Positions 7,432 through 14,690 are shown, numbered from the stretch's first letter. The stretch: DNA of 41,987 bases from Methanodesulfokora sp964525965 (GCA_964525965.1 CAZGKA010000034.1:1-41987); one strand, 5' to 3'. Made by a program: numbers and translations. Notes: generated by a model not told the origin, from the sequence alone.

Positions 7432-8491
7432 TGATTTCTCTCAGAAGGGATGTAGCGTAGGCCCCGCTTCTGAGGTTAAATATCAGGATGACGTCTCCGT
7501 TCACAGGCTTAATTCTCAGATGAAAGGGCGTCTCTAGAGCTCTCCTGAGGTCTCCTAAGGCCGAAGCCTCGGGAATTTCCTTTATGAGAAAGCTCTCCAA
7601 CTTAACTCCTTCATCTCTGAGGAGCGAGTCGAGGAACTCCCTCGTCCGTTTGTGCTTAACCTTGGTATAAGCCCCTGGCACGGGGAGTAAGAGATCCCCC
7701 TCGCACGGATAAGGACGCGTCCATCCGTCTCGATCTAGGATGAAATCCCCGGGTTCTGGATCAAGCATCTCCTCCTCGATCCGGAAGGATAGTATCCTGT
7801 TGAACAGGTAGGACTGGTAAGCCTGTACATAGATCCTGAGAACCTTTGTCCCCAACCTTCTCAGCGCTCCTATGGGATCGGAGGGATTTTTCATCAGATG
7901 GTCCTTCACCTTTGCTTCAGGGAGTCCTTTCTTAGCAGCTAAAGCCTCTGCTGCGCGTCTAAACTCTCTTCTAAGAAGAAGCCTACCTATCTCGTGATTG
8001 AACGGAGGTGATGAACCGAACCTCTGGTAGGAGAAGTAGTTCGGGAAGACCTTCAAGTTCTCAGGAGGCTTAACCCTAGAGGGCAGCCCTCTGATCCTAA
8101 TAATGAACCGATTCCCCCAGTTCAGTCCCGGGCCCAGATGGTCCTTCCTGAAACCGATCATCCTGACTATCAACCTTCCAGGAACTCTGATCTCATTCCT
8201 CAGGATTCTTCTTGCCGTGAAGAACTGAAAAGATATCGAGAACTTATCCTTCATCCCACAGAACTTGGTCCTACATCCAAGCAGCCGCTCTATATGGCTT
8301 TTGAGTGTTAAAAAATCCAGAGGAGCTAATTTAGCGACGACAAAGAGGGGTACTTTACCCTCACCTACCCTCCCGCCCATGAGACATTCTGTAGCCAATT
8401 TACCGTCCAGCACCTCATCCACTATGAAGTCGCTCGGTCTGGTCCTCAGAACTCCCCCAGTTCCGCTATCCTTTGTCATGTACGAGGTCAT
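7361..8491 (-). CDS. truD: tRNA pseudouridine(13) synthase TruD
   Basis: About 376 residues. TruD isomerises U13 in the D-loop of tRNAs. The catalytic motif appears as FCGMKDKFSISFQFFTARRI (about residues 77-96), with the nucleophile Asp in GMKD. The TRUD insertion region and downstream NYFSYQRFG and VYVQAYQ-like helices (here RIYVQAYQSYLFNRIL) follow. The conserved end near LLREI is followed by about 20 extra residues that lie opposite DUF371. Start choice is weak: TTG 8497, ATG 8491 and ATG 8479 are all possible and none has a clear ribosome-binding site. It follows pth2 closely. Confidence 0.92.
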   Translation of the reverse strand: MTSYMTKDSGTGGVLRTRPSDFIVDEVLDGKLATECLMGGRVGEGKVPLFVVAKLAPLDFLTLKSHIERLLGCRTKFCGMKDKFSISFQFFTARRILRNEIRVPGRLIVRMIGFRKDHLGPGLNWGNRFIIRIRGLPSRVKPPENLKVFPNYFSYQRFGSSPPFNHEIGRLLLRREFRRAAEALAAKKGLPEAKVKDHLMKNPSDPIGALRRLGTKVLRIYVQAYQSYLFNRILSFRIEEEMLDPEPGDFILDRDGWTRPYPCEGDLLLPVPGAYTKVKHKRTREFLDSLLRDEGVKLESFLIKEIPEASALGDLRRALETPFHLRIKPVNGDVILIFNLRSGAYATSLLREIIKPLDPVRQGFLGEASLRTTQSS

Positions 8492-8525
8492 TCCCAATGA
8501 GCGGTCGAGCTCTGGAGGCAGAAGA

Positions 8526-8888
8526 TCACCTCAGGGCTTTGAGATGTCCCGTGATCCTGTCTATCTTCTTCGATTCCTCAGGTCCTATTCCGACAGCTGT
8601 TTTGGTTCCCGGCGGTATCTCGGTGTATCCAGCGTCCACCACCAGCGCGCAGGGAAGACCTGCCTTCCTGGCCTTTTCATAAATGCTCATGAGCTCTTCC
8701 TCCGAACTCACCTCCAGGACTATCTTCTTTGCTCCTTGCAGGAACCAAGATCTCCATATATCGTAGCACTTTCTCCTAGCTTCTTCCGCTGATAAGCAAG
8801 CCGCATGGGCAGCCTGCGCAGCTATCTTTCCTCTGCTCATCCTTATGTCTGTCCTTATGACGAGCACCTGTTTGAGATCCGATCTCAC
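8526..8888 (-). CDS. pth2: Peptidyl-tRNA hydrolase, archaeal/eukaryotic type
   Basis: Pth2 cleaves peptidyl-tRNAs dropped by the ribosome and recycles the tRNA. Family motifs are QVLVIRTDIRMSRGKIAAQ, AAHAACLSA, then KKIVLEVSSEEEL and the C-terminal DAGYTEIPPGTKTAVGIGPE. The frame opens at a GTG at 8930. I prefer the in-frame GTG at 8888, because GGGAGG lies nine bases before it and the resulting 120 residues are the usual family length. The earlier GTG has no Shine-Dalgarno and adds a Lys-rich segment. It is upstream of truD and divergent from FEN1. Confidence 0.92.
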   Translation of the reverse strand: MRSDLKQVLVIRTDIRMSRGKIAAQAAHAACLSAEEARRKCYDIWRSWFLQGAKKIVLEVSSEEELMSIYEKARKAGLPCALVVDAGYTEIPPGTKTAVGIGPEESKKIDRITGHLKALR

Positions 8889-8949
8889 AGGAAAACTCCT
8901 CCCGGCAAATTTTTTACTTTTAGCTCTCACCTAGTGGAGAGAAGGGAAG

Positions 8950-9975
8950 ATGGGAGTCAAGCTGGGAGATCTGGTCATAAGGCATGAGATGTCGCTCAAG
9001 GACCTGTCGGGAAGGAAGGTCGCTGTCGATGCCTTCAACGCGATGCACCAGTTTCTGGCGAAGATACGCCAGCCCGACGGCTCCCCCCTGATGACCTCGC
9101 GAGGAGAGATAACGTCCGTTCACTCGGGCGTTCTTTACAGAACGGCCAACCTCTTGGAGAGCGGGATAATACCTGTCTACGTGTTCGATGGTGAGCCCCC
9201 CGCCTTCAAGCAGGAAACCATAGAAAAGAGAAGAGAAGTTAGAGAAGAAGCCAAAAGGAAGTGGGAGGAAGCTCTAAAAATCGGAGATCTGGAAGCCGCT
9301 CAGAAGTACGCTCAGGCAGCCCTCCTTCTGACGGATGAGATGATAGAGGACGCAAAAAAGATCCTCAGATACATGGGCGTCCCGGTGGTCCAGGCTCCCT
9401 CCGAGGGGGAAGCTCAAGCAGCATACATGGCCAAGAAAGGAGATGTCTGGGCAGCAGCTTCTCAAGATTACGACTCTCTTCTCTTCGGATCTCCGAGACT
9501 TGTCAGAAACCTGACGATAACTGGAAAAAGAAAACTTCCCGGTCGCAAGGTCTTCGTCGAAACTCCTCCAGAGCTCGTTCTCTTGGACGAGGTGCTCAAG
9601 AACAATGGAATAAAGAGGGAACAGCTCATACTCATCGGAATCCTCGTCGGAACGGACTACAGCCCAGGAATAAAGGGTATAGGCCCAAAAAGAGCTCTTG
9701 AGATAGTTAAGAGGTTTAAAGATCCGGAAAGCGTGAAAAGAGCTGTTAGATGGTCCCAAGAACCGGATATAATCGAGATCTATGAGTTCTTCCTGAATCC
9801 TCCGGTCACGGATGAGTATTCGGTGGAGCTCTCCCCTCCTGATCCCGAAGCCCTGATCAAGTTCATGGTGGACGAACACGAGTTCTCAGAGAACAGGGTC
9901 AGGAAAGTGATAGAGAGGATTGAGGCCGCATACCACTCTCTGACGAGAAAAGGGCTTGAGGAGTGGTTCTCCTAG
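8950..9975 (+). CDS. fen: Flap endonuclease 1
   Basis: 341 residues. Structure-specific nuclease that removes 5' flaps during Okazaki-fragment maturation and base-excision repair. It shows the N-terminal MGVKLGDLV with the free amino end, the XPG-N region with VYVFDGEPPAFK, the XPG-I acidic site APSEGEAQAAYMAKKGDVWAAASQDYD, the H3TH region VGTDYSPGIKGIGPKRALEIV and a C-terminal PCNA-binding tail. The tail, RKGLEEWF, keeps Leu and the aromatic pair but has Arg where the canonical PIP box has Gln. A TATA-like TTTTACTTTTA lies about 30 bases upstream, shared with divergent pth2. Confidence 0.97.
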   Translation: MGVKLGDLVIRHEMSLKDLSGRKVAVDAFNAMHQFLAKIRQPDGSPLMTSRGEITSVHSGVLYRTANLLESGIIPVYVFDGEPPAFKQETIEKRREVREEAKRKWEEALKIGDLEAAQKYAQAALLLTDEMIEDAKKILRYMGVPVVQAPSEGEAQAAYMAKKGDVWAAASQDYDSLLFGSPRLVRNLTITGKRKLPGRKVFVETPPELVLLDEVLKNNGIKREQLILIGILVGTDYSPGIKGIGPKRALEIVKRFKDPESVKRAVRWSQEPDIIEIYEFFLNPPVTDEYSVELSPPDPEALIKFMVDEHEFSENRVRKVIERIEAAYHSLTRKGLEEWFS

Positions 9976-10008
9976 CCTTTCTAGAGGATCTTAAAAACTA
10001 AGCGAAGG

Positions 10009-10260
10009 TCATTCCTCATCCGGAGCTATGTATCGAATCTTTTCCGTCAGTTCTATGGTCAGGGTACCCTTCCTGGCTTCATAGACCCTTGCCTTGCCGT
10101 TTATCTCCAGCTTCATCAACGCCCTCTCGATGTCCGCTATCGAGACTGAGGGATCTCCAGACCTCAACAGCTCAAAGAGTTCTTTGTCGGTCATGGCTTT
10201 TCCTTTCTCCCTTAACACCTTGTACACCGTATACCAAAAAGGAAAACGAGCTTTCTCCAA
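10009..10260 (-). CDS. Small winged-helix-like conserved archaeal protein
   Basis: 83 residues, not assigned to a named family. Its pattern is helix (FPFWYTVYKVLREKG), helix (TDKELFELLRSG), helix (SIADIERALMKLEING) and a two-strand wing (ARVYEARKGTLTIELTEK), which is a winged helix-turn-helix. It starts at TTG 10260 behind GAGGGGA and lies 10 bases after ef1b, so it should be co-translated with EF-1 beta and the zinc ribbon. A role in translation or gene regulation is possible, but nothing in the sequence proves either. Codon use looks like that of its neighbours. Confidence 0.72.
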   Translation of the reverse strand: MEKARFPFWYTVYKVLREKGKAMTDKELFELLRSGDPSVSIADIERALMKLEINGKARVYEARKGTLTIELTEKIRYIAPDEE

Positions 10261-10270
10261 ACTGGTCCCC

Positions 10271-10540
10271 TCAGACCCTGCTTATCCTCTCCAGCTCGAA
10301 GGAGCTTATCCCGTCGATGGATCTGAAGATGTTCTCCACGAGATCAGAGACGCTCTCCTCCCTCTCTGGAGCGGTTATGAGAAGCTCAACCTCGACCAAT
10401 CCGAAGGCCAAAGGCTTTTCCTTGGAATCTTCTATTCTGCCGTCTATTTTCTCGAGCTTCTTGTTTATCTCAGAGAGGAGCTCCTCTCTGTTTTTCTCCA
10501 CATCAGGTATTATCCTATACAGGAGGGAAACCTTCCCCAT
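10271..10540 (-). CDS. ef1b: Translation elongation factor 1-beta (aEF-1 beta)
   Basis: 89 residues, the full length of archaeal EF-1 beta, equivalent to the catalytic domain of the eukaryotic exchange factor. It promotes GDP release from EF-1 alpha. The ferredoxin-like fold is visible as VSLLYRIIPD, a long helix, KPLAFGLVEVELLITAPE and a last strand ISSFELERISRV. It begins at ATG 10540 with GAGGTG eight bases upstream and lies 9 bases after the zinc-ribbon gene; this pairing is common in archaea. Confidence 0.95.
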   Translation of the reverse strand: MGKVSLLYRIIPDVEKNREELLSEINKKLEKIDGRIEDSKEKPLAFGLVEVELLITAPEREESVSDLVENIFRSIDGISSFELERISRV

Positions 10541-10549
10541 GCGGACACC

Positions 10550-10759
10550 TCACGGACCCTTGAAACCACAGTTCGGGCATATGTACTCGTTGGAGTGCTT
10601 CCTGCACATGTTGCACCTCACTATAATGGCCTCCCCACAGTTTGGACACGGGAAGACGACAACTCCCTTCTCGTAGGTCACCCTCCTTCCACAGGAGGTG
10701 CAGTAGAGTTCCTCATTTGGTTTTATGAGCTCCATCTTCAGCAGTCTCTTCTCGGACAT
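10550..10759 (-). CDS. Small zinc-ribbon RNA-binding protein (HVO_2753-like, COG2888)
   Basis: 69 residues with eight cysteines in four CxxC knuckles: CTSC, CPNC, CNMC and CPNC, ending in CPNCGFKGP. This two-zinc arrangement matches a family of tiny archaeal zinc-ribbon proteins usually encoded just before ef1b. Their job is not settled; association with translation is inferred from that neighbourhood. The ATG at 10759 follows a GAGGGG element. A second in-frame Met eight codons later is possible but less well placed. Confidence 0.88.
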   Translation of the reverse strand: MSEKRLLKMELIKPNEELYCTSCGRRVTYEKGVVVFPCPNCGEAIIVRCNMCRKHSNEYICPNCGFKGP

Positions 10760-10785
10760 GCGATCAACCCCTCTTCATTTCACCA

Positions 10786-11808
10786 CTACCTCTGAGTTCC
10801 TAGGGTTGATATAAACTTCTCCGTTAAACGAAGAGTGTAGGTTCTCCCCCTTCTCCTCCTCTCAACGATCTTCTTGTCGACCATCTCGGCTATGACCCTG
10901 CTGACCTTTGGCCTAGAGTATCCCGTTATCTCGGCCAGCTTCTCTTGGCTGATCTCCCCCTCATCGAGGAGGATGCTGATTATCCTTCTTTCATCCTCTG
11001 AGAAGAACTGGAGGAGGTCGGGAGCAGCCCTCCTAACTAAACTCCTTCTCCTGGAGATGTAGTAGGCAGCGGCAGCTCCTGAGGCACAGCTTAACATTGA
11101 GGCAGCTATCAGATCGAGAGGAAGGGCAAGGAGGTTCTTCTGAGTTTTTATTCTCGGTAAAGTTGCATTTCCGACCGATATTCTGATTATGGAGGCTTTC
11201 CCAGATATGAGCGCCTTTAAGGTATTTTCTGCCTGAGGATTAAGGCTGTTTCCTATGACGTAGACCTTCTTGACCTTCTTGAGGACCTTGAGAAGCTCCG
11301 GCATCGTCTTCGGGAGGGATCCGTTCATCGTGTATATTATGGGAGAGGAGGTCTCTATGGACTCCTCAAGGGCCGGCAGATAGAGCTCCGGCTTCAGCCC
11401 ATCAACGAGAACTATGCCTTCAGCATCCTTCCAGTAGTACGACGCCAGGTTTATGGATGTTTCAGCCCTGGTAAGCCCTCCAACTCTCACACATCGGACT
11501 CCTATGCCCTCCAACTCATCCACGAAGTAATCCGGGACGGCCATGGGATCTCCCACTATCAGGACGGTGGTGTTCCTGTTGAACCTGACAAGCCCCTCTA
11601 TCAGGTTGAGAACCTCTCTGTCATTTTTTCCCGGAAATAGTTGAACAACGAAGGATCCTATCTTGTGCGCATAGGCCATGGACACCGTCCAATCCGGGTA
11701 TATGTCTCCTCTGACTATTATCACGGCGAAGGTCTGCTGAGCGTTCACTGAGAGGATTGGAAGGGCCATTACAACTGCGATGAGAGCTAAGGCCGCGCGC
11801 ACTCTCAT
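10786..11808 (-). CDS. Membrane-anchored regulator: signal peptide, extracellular CWB2-like domain, one TM, cytoplasmic winged helix
   Basis: 340 residues with a clear two-sided layout. Residues 1-23 form a signal peptide (basic start, hydrophobic core, AxA-like end at VNAQ). Residues 26-215 are an alternating alpha/beta region with repeated stretches such as NTTVLIVGDPMAVPDYFVDEL and KKVYVIGNSLNPQAENTLKAL, resembling cell-wall-binding repeat 2 (CWB2). Residues 226-250 form a transmembrane helix followed by SRRR, the positive-inside stop. Residues 266-335 form a winged helix (EDERRIISILLDEGEISQEK, a recognition helix SRPKVSRVIAEM and a basic wing RRRRGRTYTLRL). I infer a one-component regulator that senses envelope state and acts on DNA from the membrane. 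The ligand and targets are unknown. It lies 25 bases downstream of tRNA-Ile. Confidence 0.8.
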   Translation of the reverse strand: MRVRAALALIAVVMALPILSVNAQQTFAVIIVRGDIYPDWTVSMAYAHKIGSFVVQLFPGKNDREVLNLIEGLVRFNRNTTVLIVGDPMAVPDYFVDELEGIGVRCVRVGGLTRAETSINLASYYWKDAEGIVLVDGLKPELYLPALEESIETSSPIIYTMNGSLPKTMPELLKVLKKVKKVYVIGNSLNPQAENTLKALISGKASIIRISVGNATLPRIKTQKNLLALPLDLIAASMLSCASGAAAAYYISRRRSLVRRAAPDLLQFFSEDERRIISILLDEGEISQEKLAEITGYSRPKVSRVIAEMVDKKIVERRRRGRTYTLRLTEKFISTLGTQR

Positions 11809-11833
11809 GAGAACTCCCTGACAGGCGTTTAAG

Positions 11834-11908
11834 TGGGCCCGCGGGGATTCGAACCCCGGACCTCCCGGTTATCAGCCGGGCGCTCTAACCAGGCTGAGCC
11901 ACGGGCCC
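11834..11908 (-). tRNA. tRNA-Ile (GAT)
   Basis: A 75-base cloverleaf. The seven-pair acceptor stem is GGGCCCG with CGGGCCC, the D-stem GCTC/GAGC, the anticodon stem CCCGG/CCGGG with loop CTGATAA (anticodon GAT), and the T-arm stem CGGGG/CCCCG with TTCGAAT. The discriminator is A. No CCA is encoded, so the CCA enzyme at 33889 is needed. No intron. It lies nine bases after tRNA-Ala and is probably in the same transcript. Confidence 0.97.
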
Positions 11909-11917
11909 GCCACGAGA

Positions 11918-11991
11918 TGGACCGAGGGGGATTCGAACCCCCGACCTCCGCCTTGCGAAGGCGGCGCGCTACCGGACTGCGCCACCGGCCC
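11918..11991 (-). tRNA. tRNA-Ala (CGC)
   Basis: A 74-base cloverleaf. The acceptor arms GGGCCGG and TCGGTCC place a G3-U70 wobble in the stem, the identity mark for alanyl-tRNA synthetase. The anticodon loop TTCGCAA gives anticodon CGC on a CCGCC/GGCGG stem, and the T-arm is GGGGG TTCGAAT CCCCC. Discriminator A, no encoded CCA, no intron. It is the first gene of a tRNA pair that ends with tRNA-Ile. Confidence 0.97.
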
Positions 11992-12012
11992 AGATCGAGG
12001 ATGGGGGTCCCG

Positions 12013-12023
12013 AAATAAAAAAG
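12013..12023 (-). promoter_or_regulatory. TATA box for the tRNA-Ala/tRNA-Ile transcript
   Basis: An A/T-only stretch reading CTTTTTTATTT on the minus strand is centred about 27 bases upstream of the tRNA-Ala 5' end. That is the normal archaeal TATA distance. It also lies just past the 3' end of prf1. Confidence 0.6.
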
Positions 12024-12037
12024 ATTTTCGTCGAACA

Positions 12038-13273
12038 TCACACCTCATAGCGCAGTATTGCCACAACTCCACCGAAGGGCTTGAGCTGCTGTCCCCACTC
12101 ATTCTTGGAGGATATTATAAGGACCTCAGCTCCCGTTTCCTTTGCTAGCTCGCTGAGGTACTCAACGAGGTCCTCTTCCTCCAGCTCATAAGAGGTGGCT
12201 CCACACTGAGGACAGGTCCATCCTTTGGAGCGAAGCATCTCCATCTCTTCCTGGGATAGATATCTCTCCTCGGTGAAACCACAGTTCATGCATCTTATCT
12301 TGGTTGGACGTACCTCTAAGTCGTCCAGAACAAGGACTTTCTCGGCTATACCGTTCCTGAGCTTCTCAACGACATCCCTAACTCCGTAGGTAACTAAGCC
12401 CGGCTTCTTGGACAAGGTCGAGAAGAAATTCTCAACTTCCTCTTTCTCTCTGAAGAGCGAAGCCTTGCTGAGGAGATCCTTGGACTTCAGTATGAGCTCC
12501 CTCACTCCCTGCTCCTCCGTGTAGGAGAGGGGAAGGTTGCCTATGATCTTCTTCTTGAGCCTGTAGTCCAAGTAGTCCCCTGAGGCGAAGAACTCCCTGG
12601 CATCTCCCGGTCCTCCTATTATTATGCCCTCCAGCTCATCAAGTATTGGCAGAAAAACCTTGCCGGCCTCTCTTCCAACCTTGGTGAAGAAATGCTGCAC
12701 TCTCTCCTCCCTTATCCTCTCAAACCTCCTCTGCGACTGACCTCCCGCGCTATGTTTCGGTGGTATGTCGGAGGTGAGCTGGCTTTCTATCCTATACGAA
12801 GACCCTCTCAGGACTGCCAAGGTGGCGGATCCCCTGTCCATCACTATCAGACCGTAGGCCTTCTTCTCCCTGGCCATGTCCTCAAGGGGCTCCAGATAGA
12901 ACTCATGGTCACAGACGTACTTGAACGAGGGAACTGGTTCAGGGGGCTCTATAACGTAGATCTCTATTTTTTCTGTTCCTCTGTCCTGCCCTCTCGGTAT
13001 GGCTCCACAGAAGATCGCTAGTCCGTGTACCGGAGTCTTTCTGTAGAGCTTCAACCTCTGGAGTATGCTCTCTATGGCGCTCTGAACATTCTTCCTCGTG
13101 AGCTTGTCCTTTATGTTGCTGGCCTGATCGTACTCCTGTCTCAGGTACCTAGACACGTCGTAGATATTTCTTCCTGGAGGTATATAAAGGGAAATGAGCT
13201 CAGTTCCTCTTCCTCTCTTACTTTTGAGCATCTTGAGGAGCTTTTTGAAGCTATAGAGCTCTGTGGAGCTCAA
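12038..13273 (-). CDS. prf1: Peptide chain release factor aRF1
   Basis: 411 residues. aRF1 reads all three stop codons in the ribosomal A site and triggers peptide release. Domain 1 (1-135) carries the codon-reading loop as ASNIKDKLTRKNV; the usual tetrapeptide is NIKS, here NIKD. YVCDHEF, the second decoding motif (YxCxxxF), is intact. Domain 2 contains the catalytic GGQ within SAGGQSQRRFERIRE. Domain 3 has an intact zinc ribbon (CMNCGF and CPQCGA). The start is TTG 13273 with GGGGTG eight bases before it and an AT-rich TATA region further up. Neighbouring genes end in TAA, TAG and TGA alike, so the factor must serve all three. Confidence 0.96.
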   Translation of the reverse strand: MSSTELYSFKKLLKMLKSKRGRGTELISLYIPPGRNIYDVSRYLRQEYDQASNIKDKLTRKNVQSAIESILQRLKLYRKTPVHGLAIFCGAIPRGQDRGTEKIEIYVIEPPEPVPSFKYVCDHEFYLEPLEDMAREKKAYGLIVMDRGSATLAVLRGSSYRIESQLTSDIPPKHSAGGQSQRRFERIREERVQHFFTKVGREAGKVFLPILDELEGIIIGGPGDAREFFASGDYLDYRLKKKIIGNLPLSYTEEQGVRELILKSKDLLSKASLFREKEEVENFFSTLSKKPGLVTYGVRDVVEKLRNGIAEKVLVLDDLEVRPTKIRCMNCGFTEERYLSQEEMEMLRSKGWTCPQCGATSYELEEEDLVEYLSELAKETGAEVLIISSKNEWGQQLKPFGGVVAILRYEV

Positions 13274-13380
13274 CTTGAAACACCCCTTAGTTTATTTATT
13301 AGAAAGTTTTTCGTCATTTTCAAGAGTTTCCAGCGAACCTATTAAAAAGTTCTCCTTTCTCCTCAACTTAAGATAGTCCT
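13274..13380. promoter_or_regulatory. Divergent promoter region, prf1 and GlmU-like gene
   Basis: A 107-base gap between divergent starts. For prf1 (minus) the element AATAAATAAAC lies at about 13289-13302, some 20-30 bases before the TTG. For the GlmU-like gene (plus) the element TATTAAAAAG lies at about 13339-13348, some 37 bases before the ATG. The two TATA-like elements are separate, so the genes need not be co-regulated. Confidence 0.5.
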
Positions 13381-14604
13381 ATGATGTTAGTTTGCTTTGA
13401 GGACCGTTCCACGGAGACCCTGAGGCCCATATCCGAGCTCACACCGCTCTCAGATCTCATAGTTGGGGGACTCACCCAGCTGGACAGGATACGCCTTAAA
13501 ATAGGTGAGCCAAATCTGGTTCTGGTCAGGGGGATGCTCTCCCTTAAGGTCAGGGAGAGAGGATTAAGGACCGATGGAACCCCGGATGAGCCTGCTCTTT
13601 TCGTGAACATGGCCATTAATCCCAAGGCGCTTGAACTGGTCCCGTCCATAGGAAAAGAAGAAGCCCTGGTTTCAGATGGGGAGGTTGTAGCTGCTCTTCT
13701 AAGCGCCAGGGATGCCGAGGAAGTCATCTCCAACTATTCACCGGAAGACGTCACGAAACTGATCCTTGAAAGGGTGTCCAGCAGGAGATCTCTCGACAAG
13801 GGCATCATGTCCTACCCTTGGGACGTCTGTCCTCTAGGTTTGGACCTGCTCAAGGAAGATATCGAACATCTAATAAGATCAGGGGAGTATGACAAACTCT
13901 CTGAAGGAGTTTATGCGTCTAAAAGCGCCCAAATAGAGGATTCCGTGGCATTCGACTCCAGAGACGGCCCCGTAGTGGTGGAAGGAGAACTCGAACCTTT
14001 CTCATATATAAAAGGCCCCTGCTTCGTTGGTAAGGGCTCCATAGTTTTCTCTGGAGCCAGGATAGAGTGTTCATATCTGGGAGATGTTGTAAGAGCTGGC
14101 GGAGAAATATCCTGCTCGGTCATGGCTCCATTTTCAAATAACAGACATTTTGGATTCTTAGGGCACAGCTATGTCTCGAGCTGGGTGAACATCGGAGCGG
14201 GAACTGTAACCTCCAACTTGAAGAACACCTACGGTAACATAAGAAAGGTGATCCGGGGGAGGAAGATCGACACGGGGCTGAACAAGCTGGGATGCTTCAT
14301 GGCCCCGCATTCCAAGCTCTCCATAGGGACGATGACTTTCGGAGGGACCTACATAGGTACCGCCTCCCACGTCATGGGGTTCGTGTCGGAGGATGTCCCC
14401 CCGTTCACAATATACGCTCGAAGCCTCGGATACGATCCAGTGGAGCTGGAGGTCGACTCGGCCATTCGCACCTACCACAGGATGGCCAAGAGAAGGGGAG
14501 TTCCGCCAAGTAGAGGGGAAGAAGAGGCACTTAGGAAGCTTTTTGAGATCTCAAAAGAGGAAAGGTCTGGAGTTAGGAAGGGAAGGTTTAGGAACGTTCA
14601 ATGA
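13381..14604 (+). CDS. GlmU-like sugar-1-phosphate nucleotidyl/acetyltransferase
   Basis: 407 residues resembling the alternative GlmU family best known from Bacteroidetes (TIGR03991-type), predicted UDP-GlcNAc pyrophosphorylase/glucosamine-1-phosphate N-acetyltransferase. The reduced N-terminal domain opens with a run like ETLRPISELTPLSDLIVGG, matching the family's LLPLTFTRPVADLRVG pattern. From about 175 to 345 a left-handed beta-helix is visible as hexapeptide-like repeats, with the diagnostic VNIGAGTVTSNLKNTYGN and DTGLNKLGCFMAPHSKLSIG. With GlmS at 31382 it could supply UDP-GlcNAc for glycans. The C-terminal 40 residues are basic and helical. It ends two bases from tRNA-Cys, which is read toward it. 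Confidence 0.8.
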   Translation: MMLVCFEDRSTETLRPISELTPLSDLIVGGLTQLDRIRLKIGEPNLVLVRGMLSLKVRERGLRTDGTPDEPALFVNMAINPKALELVPSIGKEEALVSDGEVVAALLSARDAEEVISNYSPEDVTKLILERVSSRRSLDKGIMSYPWDVCPLGLDLLKEDIEHLIRSGEYDKLSEGVYASKSAQIEDSVAFDSRDGPVVVEGELEPFSYIKGPCFVGKGSIVFSGARIECSYLGDVVRAGGEISCSVMAPFSNNRHFGFLGHSYVSSWVNIGAGTVTSNLKNTYGNIRKVIRGRKIDTGLNKLGCFMAPHSKLSIGTMTFGGTYIGTASHVMGFVSEDVPPFTIYARSLGYDPVELEVDSAIRTYHRMAKRRGVPPSRGEEEALRKLFEISKEERSGVRKGRFRNVQ

Positions 14605-14606
14605 AG

Positions 14607-14690
14607 AGCCGGGTGGGGGATTCGAACCCCCGGAAAGCGGGTCTCTACCTGATCTGCAGCCCGCCGCCTTAGCCTCTCGGCCAACCCGGC
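14607..14690 (-). tRNA. tRNA-Cys (GCA) with an 11-base intron
   Basis: The gene spans 84 bases; removing the intron leaves a standard 73-base tRNA. The acceptor stem GCCGGGT/ACCCGGC, anticodon stem GCGGG/CCCGC and T-arm GGGGG/CCCCC all pair fully. The spliced anticodon loop is CTGCAGA, anticodon GCA. Discriminator U73 is the cysteine identity base. The unspliced loop would be 18 bases. A serine or leucine reading with a long variable arm fails because the CCCGC arm must pair with GCGGG. No CCA is encoded. The promoter is the AT-rich element at 14715-14731. Confidence 0.94.
14643..14653 (-). other. tRNA-Cys intron at position 37/38
   Basis: The intron, ATCAGGTAGAG on the minus strand, sits at the canonical site after base 37. 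The exon CUGC can pair with intron GUAG in four pairs (one G-U). It is flanked on each side by an AGA triplet that would form the two bulges of a bulge-helix-bulge, with cuts after AG in both. The intron side is closed only by a four-base loop, so this is the relaxed form of the motif. Confidence 0.85.

Noticed and set aside
12038..13273. Altered genetic code suggested by NIKD in aRF1
   Set aside because: Well-supported genes in the window end with TAA, TAG and TGA, and no internal in-frame stop was needed to read any of them.
14607..14690. Type II tRNA (Leu or Ser) with a long variable arm
   Set aside because: The extra bases fall inside the anticodon loop. The arm CCCGC must pair with GCGGG, and splicing 11 bases gives a standard Cys loop with U73.
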